From contig CAZZKJ010000008.1 of assembly GCA_964654695.1 (NCBI GenBank), positions 21,837 to 85,836 of the forward strand: a DNA stretch of 64,000 nucleotides. Direction: 5' to 3'. A program made the position numbers and the translations under genes. This document shows positions 1 through 9,154 of this stretch, in pieces. Each line of letters starts with the position of its first letter. Positions within the stretch are counted from its first letter, which is position 1. The notes under the pieces are model-generated. The model saw nothing but the letters and a program-made list of their open reading frames with translations, did no database searches and was not told where the DNA came from. Source of the stretch: CAZZKJ01 sp964654695 (GTDB lineage: Bacteria; Krumholzibacteriota; Krumholzibacteriia; WVZY01).

Positions 1-142
1 GTTGTTTGTTCCTGGCAATTACGCATCCACTCTTGCCTCGGTCGCAGGTCGCCCGCTTGGATATCGCGTTTGCGACTTCCATAAAATAATCGTCCCATGA
101 CGGCCTGCTTGTGTTCTTGCCCGGCACATTATCTGTGGACAT
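1..142 (-). CDS. dCMP deaminase family protein, N-terminal fragment (cut by window edge)
   Basis: The first 47 codons of a minus-strand gene run off the left edge. The translation contains RPSWDDYFMEVANAISKRAT followed by a CxxGKSGCVI stretch, which matches the start of ComEB/dCMP deaminases (usual form RPSWDEYFMEIA...KRSTC). That family deaminates dCMP to dUMP to feed dTMP synthesis in the cytosol. The zinc-binding HAE and PCxxC motifs lie beyond the window, so catalytic competence cannot be checked. The start is well supported by GGAGG at 151-155, eight bases upstream of the ATG. The gene follows hflC by 63 bases on the same strand and may be co-transcribed with it. It is too short and too close to the edge for a simple ORF scan. 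Confidence 0.82.
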   Translation of the reverse strand, partial: MSTDNVPGKNTSRPSWDDYFMEVANAISKRATCDRGKSGCVIARNKQ

Positions 143-205
143 CGGTAAAACCTCCATTTGGTGATTAATCGCAGGTGCTAAACCTTTCGGAATTTATCCG
201 GGCTA

Positions 206-1126
206 TTATTTGAGAAACTTATAAAACGCTCCCTTTGTCGTAAGAATCAGGGAGGTTTCGTCATCCAGTGTGTTCCCGTATATTTCCATCGTTTGCAAAA
301 ACTCATAAAAGCTCCGCGATTCAGCCGAACGGTTGTAAGCAGCTGCGTAAATAGCCGTTGCCCTTGCGTCGGCCCGGCCGATGAGTTCGCGTGCCTCCCG
401 GTAGGCCTCCGACTGAATGCGCTTGAGCTCGCGTTCCTTTTCACCTTTGATCCTCGATGCTTCGCCTTCGCCTTCCGAGCGGAAACGGTCGGCGATCCTG
501 CGTCTTTCGGCGATCATCCGTTCATAGACCTTGCGCCTGACATCCTCGACGTAATTGATGCGTTTGAACTGCACGTCCAGAATTTCTATACCAAGATCGC
601 TTGTTCGAGACTGCGCTTTGGTAAGGACTTCGTTGCGGATTATTTCCCTGCCGAACTTTATGTTCTCGAAAAGCACGTCTTGCTGCGTTTCCACTTCCGG
701 CGGGGCGGGTGTTCGGTTAGAGCTTCTTATTAGTTCTACGAGATGGTGGTTGGCAATAGCGTTACGGGTCTCGCCGTCAAGTATGTCATCGAGCCTCGAT
801 TGGGCTCCCCTTTCATCCCTTAGGCGCTGGTAAAATAATAGAGGATCATTTATGCGCCACCGAGCGTAAGTGTCGACCCATATGAATCTCTTGTCCTTGG
901 TCGGAAGCTGGTTGGCGTCGCCGTCCCATTCGAGGAAACGCTTATCGAAACGGTGCGTAACCTGTATGAAAGGTATCTTGGTTTTGAAGCCGGGTGCTAT
1001 AAGAGGCTGCCCGACGGGTTTCCCAAACTGTGTAATGATTACCTGTTCGGGTTCCTGCACTATGAAAAAAGTGCTTTTCAAGGCGATAAGAATCAAAATG
1101 CCGATTATTATGCTTGCGATTCTCAT
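206..1126 (-). CDS. hflC: HflC, SPFH-family membrane protein (protease modulator)
   Basis: This 306-residue protein has one N-terminal membrane segment (about residues 4-22) and then an SPFH/band-7 domain, including the EPEQVIITQFGKPV strand and a DKRFLEWDG stretch. A long charged coiled-coil follows, rich in E, R and K (about 200-260). Length and domain order match HflC. In E. coli HflC pairs with HflK in a large membrane complex that surrounds and restrains the FtsH protease. The start codon overlaps the hflK stop by one base (TAATG), so translation is probably coupled. No ftsH gene is present in the window. Confidence 0.92.
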   Translation of the reverse strand: MRIASIIIGILILIALKSTFFIVQEPEQVIITQFGKPVGQPLIAPGFKTKIPFIQVTHRFDKRFLEWDGDANQLPTKDKRFIWVDTYARWRINDPLLFYQRLRDERGAQSRLDDILDGETRNAIANHHLVELIRSSNRTPAPPEVETQQDVLFENIKFGREIIRNEVLTKAQSRTSDLGIEILDVQFKRINYVEDVRRKVYERMIAERRRIADRFRSEGEGEASRIKGEKERELKRIQSEAYREARELIGRADARATAIYAAAYNRSAESRSFYEFLQTMEIYGNTLDDETSLILTTKGAFYKFLK

Positions 1127-2130
1127 TAGTTTCCACCCCCTCTATTCGTTTTATCCTGTTCCAGGTTAAGAAGTGGAATCAAACCTTTTAAGGATTCATC
1201 GATCACGATTTTCCTGGATACCTGCGGGAGTATCTTGTTCATGGTTTCAAGGTATATGCGCTTCTTGGTAATCTCCGGCGCCCTGAGGTATTCCTGATAC
1301 ACATCCACGAACCTCGCGGAATCGCCCCGGGCGGTATTGATCCGATTCAGACCATATCCTTCAGCTTCGCTTATAGTCTGCATAGCCTGGCCCTTTGCCT
1401 TGGGTATGACGCGGTTGTATTCAGATTGAGCTTCATTGATCAGCTTTTCGCGTTCCTGTTGGGCCTGGTTTACTTCGTTGAATGAAGGCTTGACCTGGTC
1501 CGGAGGGTTGACGTCTTGAAGAACCACCTGGACGATATGGATTCCCGTATCGTACTGGTCGCAAAGCTCCTGCAGATGCTGTTCGCTCAGATCGGCGATT
1601 TCCTGTCTTCCGACGGTTAGCACTTCGTTCACCGTTCTATCTCCGACGACCTTGCGCATTACCGCTTCAGACATGTCTCGCAGCGTGGTTTTGACGTTTC
1701 GAACCTTGAAAAGAAATTTGTAAGGATCGACAATGCGGTACTGAATGATCCATTCGACGACCGCGGCGTTAAGGTCGCCCGTAAGCATGTTCGATTCGGC
1801 CTCGCGTCCCCGGCTGGCATACTGCGTGCGGACACCGGCGGAGATCGTTTTGAAACCGAACTCAGCTTTGAGCTGGCGCTGGACAGGAACTTTGAAGGCC
1901 CTCTCGATGCCGAACGGTAATTTCAAATGCAGCCCCGAGGATGTTGAACGATTGTACTTACCCAGTCTGAGAATTACGCCGGATTCTTCGGGGCCGACCG
2001 TATAGAAGCTCGATATTACCAGGATCAGAAGCACGACCGCGGCGGCTATTCCCTTGATAGACATAAGCGAGCCGCCGGGCAGCTTGATTCGAGGAATTTT
2101 GATTTCTCCGCTAAAACCTCCGTTTGTCAT
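1126..2130 (-). CDS. hflK: HflK, SPFH-family membrane protein (protease modulator)
   Basis: This 334-residue protein has a short glycine-containing cytoplasmic N-terminus, one membrane helix (about residues 27-46) and an SPFH domain starting at YTVGPEESGVILRLGKY. The domain contains DLNAAVVEWIIQYRIVDPYKF and VQVVLQDVNPPDQV, both typical of HflK, and a long helical C-terminal part follows. It is first in a hflK-hflC pair and directly overlaps hflC. The two proteins are expected to form the HflKC cage that modulates FtsH at the inner membrane. The upstream region to 2349 is shared with a divergent AsmA-like gene. An AAAGGAG ribosome site precedes the ATG. Confidence 0.92.
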   Translation of the reverse strand: MTNGGFSGEIKIPRIKLPGGSLMSIKGIAAAVVLLILVISSFYTVGPEESGVILRLGKYNRSTSSGLHLKLPFGIERAFKVPVQRQLKAEFGFKTISAGVRTQYASRGREAESNMLTGDLNAAVVEWIIQYRIVDPYKFLFKVRNVKTTLRDMSEAVMRKVVGDRTVNEVLTVGRQEIADLSEQHLQELCDQYDTGIHIVQVVLQDVNPPDQVKPSFNEVNQAQQEREKLINEAQSEYNRVIPKAKGQAMQTISEAEGYGLNRINTARGDSARFVDVYQEYLRAPEITKKRIYLETMNKILPQVSRKIVIDESLKGLIPLLNLEQDKTNRGGGN

Positions 2131-2256
2131 TTTATTTTACGCTCCTTTGAAAAATAACAGTAAAGATTAACGGGCAAACACTATCACACGAGTTATGCAT
2201 ATTCAAGGTATTTTGATTCAAAACCGGGCCGAAGCAATTACTTGGCATTATTGATC

Positions 2257-2284
2257 TTGACATGGGAACTTCTAATACTATCCT
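2257..2284 (+). promoter_or_regulatory. Candidate sigma70 promoter for the AsmA-like gene
   Basis: A perfect -35 TTGACA (2257-2262) is followed after 16 bases by TATCCT (2279-2284), which matches four of six consensus -10 bases. Transcription would start near 2291, about 60 bases before the ATG at 2350. The short spacer and imperfect -10 leave this uncertain. Confidence 0.4.
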
Positions 2285-2349
2285 TGAAATGTTCGGATGG
2301 ATTTATATCAAATGATAAACGTTTATACGGCCGGAAGGGAACTTTATTC

Positions 2350-4059
2350 ATGAGAAAATCGATTATAGTGGCGGCGTTATTGTTTATAATCGTGATACTC
2401 ATCACAGCCCTGGCTCTTAATCTTAACTCTATCGTAAACAGCAACAAGAGTTATTTTCTTGATAAAGCCGAAGAGACTCTGGGAAGGGCGATATCAGTAA
2501 GTGACATCGGTATCAGCTTAAGAGGAGGACTTGGAGTAAGGCTCGATGATTTTGCCGTTTCGGATTATCCGGAGTTTTCAAACGGAAATATCATCGAGGC
2601 ATCCAGCGTCCGGGTTAACACCCGGATCTGGCCGCTGCTGCGCAGGAATTTCCTTGTAAAAAGCGTAACCCTTCATAAGCCCTCAATCCGGATTATTCGC
2701 GATTCGGCCGGCCGGCTCAATACTATCAATCCAGGAACGGCCTCGAATCAGAAGCCCGGCGACGCAAACAGCGGCAATAAAATCAATGAGCGGGGCGCAG
2801 CGGCGCTGGCGATCGCCATGGTAAATATCGACGATGGCGCGCTTTACCTGGAAGACAGAATTACGGACACGAAGACGGCAATAAAACACATCAATTCGCG
2901 TATCGAAGATTTCGATCTCGAAAAACCAATGAATATGATTTTACGGGCGGCTTTTCTGTCAGAAGAGGAGAATCTTTATCTTCGGGGGTCGTTCGGACCC
3001 CTGCCGGGCGGTTCCGATGTTCAAGAGATTCCCGTAGATGCAGTATTTGAACTGAAAAGAATTGATTTCTCTGAAATAAAGGAAACCTTTCCGCTGCCGG
3101 ACGGAATTCGGGTTCTTTCGGGAACCGGCGATCTGGATATGCGGGTGGAAGGCACCGCCGGTTCCGGAAAGATACCCCCAATAAACGGGAGGCTCTTTTC
3201 AGCGGGCGGTATGATGAACGGTATGGAGTATTCCGATCTCCTTGCGGTCTTAGCGTTCAAGGGGCGCGAGGTCGTAATAGACAGCATCGTGTTCGATTCT
3301 CTCCAAGGTTCCGTTAAAAGCTCCGGCAATGTTGATTTCAGCGGGAGGAATCCGCGCTTTCATCTGGTCTCCCGGGTGCGCGATGTTTCCGTGGAGGGCG
3401 CCGCGGGGGTTTTTATAAAAAAAGAAAACAGCCCGGTAAAGGGCAGAATATCGTTCGAAATAGACTGCACGGGCGAAGGCGGCGGGTGGCAAGCAATACA
3501 ACGTTCTATTAGCGGCAGCGGCATGTCCAAAATATACGGAGGATCGATTGAGGGCTTCAACATAGCAGGCGTCATATTTAACAGGCTTTCGACTTATCCG
3601 GGAATGTCAGAATTGTTCTCCCAAGAAATCGAAATCCGGTATCCGGAAGTATTCAAGTCCCGCAATACCAGGTTCAGAAACTGGTCGAGCGATTTTGTGA
3701 TCGATAACGGGAGGCTGAAAACGCGAAACCTCGTTCTGCAGGCCTCCGATTATTCTTTAAACGGACGGGGCTCTATCGATATGAATATGAATCTCGATTT
3801 GAATGTTAATTTTCAAATAGGAAAGGCTCTGAGCGGCGACTTAATGAAAAAAACTCAAATCGCGGGATATTTCGCCGGAACTGACGGTACGATCGTGCTT
3901 CCCCTTCATATCGGAGGGCGGCCGCCGCATGTGAAGGTATCTCTGGACGAAAAATACCTGCAAAAGGTGATCCAAAAGGCTTTTTTACGGCAGGGGGCGA
4001 AGAAGCTCAATACGAACAAGTTGAAAGATATATTTCAAATAAATAAAAAGAACTTTTAA
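2350..4059 (+). CDS. AsmA-like envelope protein
   Basis: I chose the ATG at 2350 (569 residues) because GGAAGGGA lies just upstream and the protein then begins with an N-terminal membrane anchor, MRKSIIVAALLFIIVILITA. The next segment resembles the AsmA N-terminus: LDKAEETLGRAISVSDIGIS, then a DDFAVSDYP strand and later a VSLDE ending. The rest is beta-rich with repeated short strands and the AsmA-like C-terminal features SLNGRGSIDMNMNLDLNVNFQIG. AsmA-family proteins are periplasm-spanning bridges between the two membranes and are linked to outer-membrane lipid homeostasis. The gene stands alone, divergent from hflKC and convergent with the M28 peptidase. The assignment is to the family only. 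Confidence 0.75.
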   Translation: MRKSIIVAALLFIIVILITALALNLNSIVNSNKSYFLDKAEETLGRAISVSDIGISLRGGLGVRLDDFAVSDYPEFSNGNIIEASSVRVNTRIWPLLRRNFLVKSVTLHKPSIRIIRDSAGRLNTINPGTASNQKPGDANSGNKINERGAAALAIAMVNIDDGALYLEDRITDTKTAIKHINSRIEDFDLEKPMNMILRAAFLSEEENLYLRGSFGPLPGGSDVQEIPVDAVFELKRIDFSEIKETFPLPDGIRVLSGTGDLDMRVEGTAGSGKIPPINGRLFSAGGMMNGMEYSDLLAVLAFKGREVVIDSIVFDSLQGSVKSSGNVDFSGRNPRFHLVSRVRDVSVEGAAGVFIKKENSPVKGRISFEIDCTGEGGGWQAIQRSISGSGMSKIYGGSIEGFNIAGVIFNRLSTYPGMSELFSQEIEIRYPEVFKSRNTRFRNWSSDFVIDNGRLKTRNLVLQASDYSLNGRGSIDMNMNLDLNVNFQIGKALSGDLMKKTQIAGYFAGTDGTIVLPLHIGGRPPHVKVSLDEKYLQKVIQKAFLRQGAKKLNTNKLKDIFQINKKNF

Positions 4060-4108
4060 ATGAAAATTCGGCTGTTGACGTTGCGAATTGCCGGCTTTAG
4101 AGAACCGG

Positions 4109-5770
4109 CTAGTGGTACGATTCCATCATCCTGTCCCTCAGTTTTTTGAAAGGGCTTTTCCCGTTCCAATTAGGAAATTCCGAGCTTCCCGCCAGAGCGA
4201 ATCCCGTGCGGAACAAAGCTTCCAGGTCCTCGACAGCACCGTCGAGGTTCCATGCCGTGCTGAATTCATCCTGCGGTTTATGATATTTTTCTTTCGTATA
4301 TTTTTCTCGGATTTTTTCGCCCCAGCCCGCCGGTCTGCCTATGAACTCCGTTCCGGTTCCGGCGTAGAGAGCAGGCACTCCCCGCTTTGCAAAGGGAAAG
4401 TGATCGGATCTGAAGTAATAACCCTTTTCGGGCTCGGCATCCGGGCTGAGGTATCTGCCGCGGGAGGAAACGGCGGCCTGGAGGTACTTATCAAGGGCTG
4501 AAAAACCCCTCCCGACAACAACCATGTCCCTGGTTTTTCCCCATATATTGAGACCGTCCATATTTATTACGGCTACAGTCTTGTTGAGCGGGGCCAGGGG
4601 GTGAGCGGCGTAATAATACGATCCCAACAATCCGCTTTCTTCTGCCGTTGTGTTTACGAACAGGATCGACCGCGTCAATTTATTTTTGTTTGCCGCAAAC
4701 GCACGGGCTATTTCCAGCAGGCCCGCTACTCCGGAAGCGTTGTCGAGTGCCCCATTGTATATGGAGTCTCCATTCACAGGCGGACCGAACCCGAGATGAT
4801 CCCAATGGGAGGTATAGATAATAAATTCTTTTTTCCCGGCCGGGTCCTCTCCTTCGATAAGCGCGGCTACGTTGCTCGATTTAACGGCGCGGAATTTATG
4901 TTTGAAATTGATGGATGCCTTAAAATTCAAGGGTACGGGCTTAAAATCCCGGGACAGGCTCATCTCCTTCGCTTCTTTCATTGATAGGCCGGAGCGAATG
5001 AACAATTTTTCAGCGGCATCCTCGGCGATCCAGCCTTCCATGGCACAGCGCGAGTCGCCTTTGTCTCCGCGCACTACGTCGAACTGCTCTGCCGCCCAGG
5101 AGTTTGCGACTACGGTCCAGGGATAGCCGGCGGCATCGGTGTTGTGGACTATCAAGACTCCCGCCGCTTTCTTTTCGGCGCCGGCCTCGAATTTATAGGA
5201 CCAGCGGCCGTAGTAGGTCATAGCTTTACCGTCGAACATGGTTTTATCAGCCAGAGGAGGATCCCCGACCAGAACAATAATAATCTTGCCTTTCACATCT
5301 GCGTCTTTGAAGTCATTCCAGCCGTATTCGGGCGCATCAATACCGTAGCCCGCGAAAACGACTTCTGCGTCGGAAATATCCACGGTTTTATATTTTTTCA
5401 ATGACCACGCCATGAAATCCAGGCGATATTTCAATTCTATGGTTTTATCAGCGGATGTCAGCTTCAAACCGGGACTTGCCGTTAAAGTTGTTCCTACTAA
5501 AGGAACGCTTTGAAGGTAGGTGCCGTCGGGATTTCCCGGCCGGAGACCGATTTGCTTGTATTGATTGATGAGATAGTCCAGAGCAAGTGATTCTCCCTTG
5601 GATCCAGGAGCCCTGCCGCCCAGTTCATCGGATGAAAGATATTTCGCGGCTGCGGCTATCCTTTCTTGGGAAAACTCGAATTCAGGTTTTCCCGCGGTGT
5701 TACCGGCATAAGAGACCGATGCCTTGATGATAAAAGCCAGGACGAGCGTTCTGTAAAAACATCTGTTCAT
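4109..5770 (-). CDS. Secreted M28-family zinc aminopeptidase
   Basis: This 553-residue protein has a cleavable signal peptide (about residues 1-22, ending SYAG). A PA-like insert (about 130-270, starting DAEVVFAGYGIDAPEYGW) comes before the M28 catalytic core. All co-catalytic zinc ligands and catalytic residues are present: H322 and D324 in SHWDH, D343 in GALDNASG, E377/E378 in TAEESG, D405 in NMDG and H457 in RSDH. Such enzymes remove N-terminal residues from peptides in the periplasm or outside the cell. It is the last gene of an operon with two ABC-2 permeases and an ATPase, 17 bases after the nearer permease. That order suggests linked peptide or secondary-metabolite handling, but the substrate is unknown. 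Confidence 0.9.
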   Translation of the reverse strand: MNRCFYRTLVLAFIIKASVSYAGNTAGKPEFEFSQERIAAAAKYLSSDELGGRAPGSKGESLALDYLINQYKQIGLRPGNPDGTYLQSVPLVGTTLTASPGLKLTSADKTIELKYRLDFMAWSLKKYKTVDISDAEVVFAGYGIDAPEYGWNDFKDADVKGKIIIVLVGDPPLADKTMFDGKAMTYYGRWSYKFEAGAEKKAAGVLIVHNTDAAGYPWTVVANSWAAEQFDVVRGDKGDSRCAMEGWIAEDAAEKLFIRSGLSMKEAKEMSLSRDFKPVPLNFKASINFKHKFRAVKSSNVAALIEGEDPAGKKEFIIYTSHWDHLGFGPPVNGDSIYNGALDNASGVAGLLEIARAFAANKNKLTRSILFVNTTAEESGLLGSYYYAAHPLAPLNKTVAVINMDGLNIWGKTRDMVVVGRGFSALDKYLQAAVSSRGRYLSPDAEPEKGYYFRSDHFPFAKRGVPALYAGTGTEFIGRPAGWGEKIREKYTKEKYHKPQDEFSTAWNLDGAVEDLEALFRTGFALAGSSEFPNWNGKSPFKKLRDRMMESYH

Positions 5771-5787
5771 AATAATCTTCCTTCCGG

Positions 5788-6906
5788 TTACGCGGTAAGC
5801 TGGCGTTTCATTCTATGTACAGCCAGAGGCATAATGATAATTCCGATCGCCCCCAGGCATACTACGTTGAACGCGGGGAAAGCGGCGGCTCTGCCGTCCG
5901 CGAGAAACGATCCGAACGCATCCATCGCCAGCCCGGTCGGCGTAAAGAGAGCCGCGATCTTCATAAATCCCGGTACGATTTCAAGAGGCCACCAGCATCC
6001 TCCGAGAGCCGACATTGCCAATGATAACACGACTCCCATAGCGTTGGCTTTTTCAGAGCTGCTGAAAAAGCTGCTGAACAGCATCCCCAGCGCCGTTACC
6101 GCAAACATGTAAACAAGTACGAGCAGCCCCGCGTTTACAAAAGGCAGTTCCCATTTGATTCCGAAAATCAAAGTTGCGGCGGATCCCACGACTATTACTT
6201 GGAGTATTCCCCAAAGCATTCTGGAAGAGATTTGTGCGGCGAAAATTGATTTCATGCCGGAAGGGCTGAAAAGAATCCTCTTCATTTTACCTGTTTTGGT
6301 GTCTTCTACCCAGAGACTGGCGTAAAAAGTAAAAAGCGAGAACAAAAGAAACATTACCACGACAGAAGGCAGAGTTCTCTCCATACCTGATGGCCTGTGC
6401 GGAGTTTTGCCCAGCTGCGATATATTGAGGCCGATGGGTCCCGTCTCGGCGAGCAGGCTGTCGAGCTTTTCTTCGGTGGGTGGCGCGGTAAGCCAATCCG
6501 GCTTTACGCTGAATATGAGAAAATAAAGAATTTTTCTGGTTTTAGCCGAAACTGCGCGGGCGTTTCTTGATTCTTCACCGACTCTTATTGACAGATTCGT
6601 GTTCTTGCCTTTGAGTATTTTATAGACCAGGCTGTCGGGAACGGAAAGAACGGGCAGGTTATCTCCAGACGATATGACAATCCCGTCTTTTTCCAGGAGA
6701 TTCTTGAAAATCGAGCCCACGTATTCAGGGTTGCCGCCTCCATCGTAGGCGATTCTTATCGGTCCCGGAGCTTTCTCATTATTGAAGGCATAACCTATGA
6801 AAGCCGTGAAAAGAAGAGGCGCAACAAACGACCATATCAATGACTCTTTGTCCTTGAGTGCAAGCAGTACTTCGAGCTTTGCTATTTTCCACCAATTAGC
6901 CGTCAT
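5788..6906 (-). CDS. ABC-2 type transporter permease
   Basis: This 372-residue membrane protein follows the ABC-2 plan. One N-terminal membrane helix (about residues 24-41) is followed by an extracytoplasmic domain to about residue 180. Five or six clustered helices then run to the C-terminus, including PSVVVMFLLFSLFTFYASLW and a GGCWWPLEIVPGF segment typical of ABC2_membrane_3 proteins. It lies six bases after a second permease and two genes after the ATPase. The two permeases probably form a heterodimeric exporter channel. The substrate cannot be told from the sequence. Confidence 0.88.
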   Translation of the reverse strand: MTANWWKIAKLEVLLALKDKESLIWSFVAPLLFTAFIGYAFNNEKAPGPIRIAYDGGGNPEYVGSIFKNLLEKDGIVISSGDNLPVLSVPDSLVYKILKGKNTNLSIRVGEESRNARAVSAKTRKILYFLIFSVKPDWLTAPPTEEKLDSLLAETGPIGLNISQLGKTPHRPSGMERTLPSVVVMFLLFSLFTFYASLWVEDTKTGKMKRILFSPSGMKSIFAAQISSRMLWGILQVIVVGSAATLIFGIKWELPFVNAGLLVLVYMFAVTALGMLFSSFFSSSEKANAMGVVLSLAMSALGGCWWPLEIVPGFMKIAALFTPTGLAMDAFGSFLADGRAAAFPAFNVVCLGAIGIIIMPLAVHRMKRQLTA

Positions 6907-6912
6907 TATTGT

Positions 6913-8127
6913 TCAGTTTTGAGCCATTTTCTTTCTGCCCACCACTATGCTCAATAGCAGAAACGTGCTACAGTACGCAAATAAAAGAGGCAGGGATATG
7001 CTTATATCCCTGCCGGTTATGCTCTCCACGATTCCGGTGTTGGCAATGCCGGTCGGGGTCAAATTAGCGATTTTTTTGACCGCGGGAGGATAGATCTCAA
7101 CGGGCATTATTCCGCCCCCTATCATCATCAAAATTGTCATTATGAAAGAGCTGAGCGCGGCCGAACTCTTTCGGCTCCTGGCAATGCTAAAAATAGTGGC
7201 ATTCATGCCCACTATGAAAAAAATGACTAAAACCGTCATGATGTTGGCCTTGAGAATCCCGGTTGGAGCAATATGCCATATTGCTCCTCCGAGAAGCGAG
7301 CAGATCACGGCAATGAAATACAAAAAGCAGATGGAGTACAGCCGCTGGTTCATAACGAGAAGCCATGGTTTCTGGGGAGATGCAATTATCAGGTTATTGA
7401 GCTTTTCCAGCCTGTCTCCCAGGAATCTTGCCTCCAGGCCGAGCGACAAGGCGAGCAGCGCGAAGACTATCAGCCCCGGAAAAAAGAATGCAGCCATGTT
7501 GAATTCATATGCTTTTGCCGATTCTTTTTCGATAATTTTAATGTCCAACGATTGAAGCGATGATAAAGCTTGGGATTTTTCTCCGGCCGTAAAGAATAAA
7601 CGGGAAACGTCCGCAAGATCATCGGCCGAGGGGGATTTCTTGTTATTTATGAAACCGCTTATTCCTTTCAGGGGAACTCTGAATGTTTTCAACAAGCCGT
7701 TGGCCAGGACGGCCATCGTTTCGACCGTGCCCTGCAGAATCTGAGGGCCGATGTAATGACGCGGGTTAGTATAAAAAAGAAGTTCTATGTTTTTTTGAAG
7801 AAACAGATCCGTTCCGAATCCGTCGGGTATAACCAACGCCGCAGATGCAAGGTTCTTTTCAAACATCTTTTGCGCTTCGTCGAGATCGGCGACTTTCTTG
7901 ACCGCAACGATTCCCTCCAGGGGCCCCTGCGCAAATGCATCCGCGACAAAGCCGGATACGAACGAACTGTCCCTGTCCGCAACGGCAAGGACGCTCGGGG
8001 GAATCTTTCCGCCGGAATCGAAGACCAGGGTGTATAACACCATGAAAACAAAAGGAATAGCGCTCCAAATCAGAATGACCGCCGGCCTCTTGAAGGTTCG
8101 TTTCCAGTACATCATGAAAAGAGCCAT
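6913..8127 (-). CDS. ABC-2 type transporter permease
   Basis: This 404-residue permease has the same architecture as its neighbour: an N-terminal helix (IWSAIPFVFMVLYTLVF), a large soluble loop with SALVIPDGFG and then a block of membrane helices. That block includes a GGGIMPVEIYPP segment equivalent to GGCWWPLEIVPGF in the partner. The two therefore look like diverged paralogues that pair in one exporter. The start lies two bases after the ATPase stop, indicating tight co-transcription. Drug, toxin, lipid or peptide export are all possible. Confidence 0.88.
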   Translation of the reverse strand: MALFMMYWKRTFKRPAVILIWSAIPFVFMVLYTLVFDSGGKIPPSVLAVADRDSSFVSGFVADAFAQGPLEGIVAVKKVADLDEAQKMFEKNLASAALVIPDGFGTDLFLQKNIELLFYTNPRHYIGPQILQGTVETMAVLANGLLKTFRVPLKGISGFINNKKSPSADDLADVSRLFFTAGEKSQALSSLQSLDIKIIEKESAKAYEFNMAAFFFPGLIVFALLALSLGLEARFLGDRLEKLNNLIIASPQKPWLLVMNQRLYSICFLYFIAVICSLLGGAIWHIAPTGILKANIMTVLVIFFIVGMNATIFSIARSRKSSAALSSFIMTILMMIGGGIMPVEIYPPAVKKIANLTPTGIANTGIVESITGRDISISLPLLFAYCSTFLLLSIVVGRKKMAQN

Positions 8128-8129
8128 TT

Positions 8130-9056
8130 TTATTCCCTGATTTTTCTTCCCGTCAGGCTTATGAAAAGACTTTCCAGCGACGGAGGTTTGACCGAAACTT
8201 CATTCAGGCCGCTCAGCGCGTATACGGTTTCGAAGATGCGGCTGATGTTGCCGGGATCGGACGGCACCGAAACAACCGTTTCCATTTCATTGTCCAGGAG
8301 AATAACCGCTCCATCGATATTGCTGATGGTTTGTTCGACAGGCTTTTTCGAAAAAGATCCATGCAAAGTTAATATCTGAACATTTTCGATCCCTCTTCTT
8401 AAATCCTGAAGAGAGCCTTCCTTGATTATGAGCCCATTATCGATAATGCCGATCCGGCCGCAGATCCTTTCCGCTTCTTCAAGGTAGTGCGTGCTGAAAA
8501 GTACCGCTGTACCCCTGCCGGCTATTTCTGAAATCGACTCCAGTATCATCAACCGGGTTTGAGGATCCAGACCCACGGTAGGTTCGTCCAGCACCAGCAC
8601 CTTTGGTTCATGCATGATTCCCAAAACCAGGGAGAGACGTCTTTTCATTCCTCCAGAGTATGAACTCACGGCGTCATCCATCCGTTCGGAAAGGCCAATC
8701 CATGAGAGCAGGGTTTTCGAGCGTTTTTTGAGTTCGTTTCCGGGGATGTTATACAGAGAACCGAAAAACATGCAGTTTTGAAGAGCAGACAACTCCTCAA
8801 CGAGGACGGCTTCCTGGAGCACGACCCCCAGGGAGCTTTTAGCCCGGATCGCTTCGCTTGCAATGCTGTATCCGGATACCGTGACTGATCCCGAGGTCGG
8901 GGCAAGAATGCCGGCTATAATGTTTATTGCCGTTGATTTGCCGGCTCCGTTTGGTCCCAGCAGGCCGTATATCTCTCCAGAACTTATGGCAAATGAGATT
9001 CCTCGAAGTGCTTCGGAAGAATCGTATTTTTTCTTGAGATTGTCGATTCGAAGCAT
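8130..9056 (-). CDS. ABC transporter ATP-binding protein (exporter type)
   Basis: This 308-residue ATPase is first in a four-gene operon with two ABC-2 permeases and an M28 peptidase. It contains Walker A GPNGAGKST (K40), a Q-loop region GVVLQEA, signature YSGGMKRR, Walker B VLVLDEPTVGLDP and the H-loop STHYLEEAE. About 90 C-terminal residues form the extra domain seen in DrrA/CcmA-like exporters. It powers the heteromeric exporter at the cytoplasmic face of the inner membrane. An AAAAGGAAGG ribosome site precedes the ATG, and a good sigma70 promoter lies upstream at 9088-9117. Confidence 0.92.
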   Translation of the reverse strand: MLRIDNLKKKYDSSEALRGISFAISSGEIYGLLGPNGAGKSTAINIIAGILAPTSGSVTVSGYSIASEAIRAKSSLGVVLQEAVLVEELSALQNCMFFGSLYNIPGNELKKRSKTLLSWIGLSERMDDAVSSYSGGMKRRLSLVLGIMHEPKVLVLDEPTVGLDPQTRLMILESISEIAGRGTAVLFSTHYLEEAERICGRIGIIDNGLIIKEGSLQDLRRGIENVQILTLHGSFSKKPVEQTISNIDGAVILLDNEMETVVSVPSDPGNISRIFETVYALSGLNEVSVKPPSLESLFISLTGRKIRE

Positions 9057-9087
9057 GAAAACCTTCCTTTTGAGATAGTGATTTTGT

Positions 9088-9117
9088 ACTATAACTCCGC
9101 TGTTATCGCACTGTCAA
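9088..9117 (-). promoter_or_regulatory. Sigma70-type promoter of the ABC exporter/M28 operon
   Basis: Read on the minus strand, TTGACA (9117-9112) is followed after 18 bases by TATAGT (9093-9088). The -35 is perfect and the -10 matches five of six. Transcription would start near 9081, giving a leader of about 25 bases before the ATPase ATG at 9056. The divergent pseudouridine synthase gene begins at 9155. Confidence 0.6.
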
Positions 9118-9154
9118 GATTGACGGCGATCCGCTTCGAGAAGAAGACGCGATT

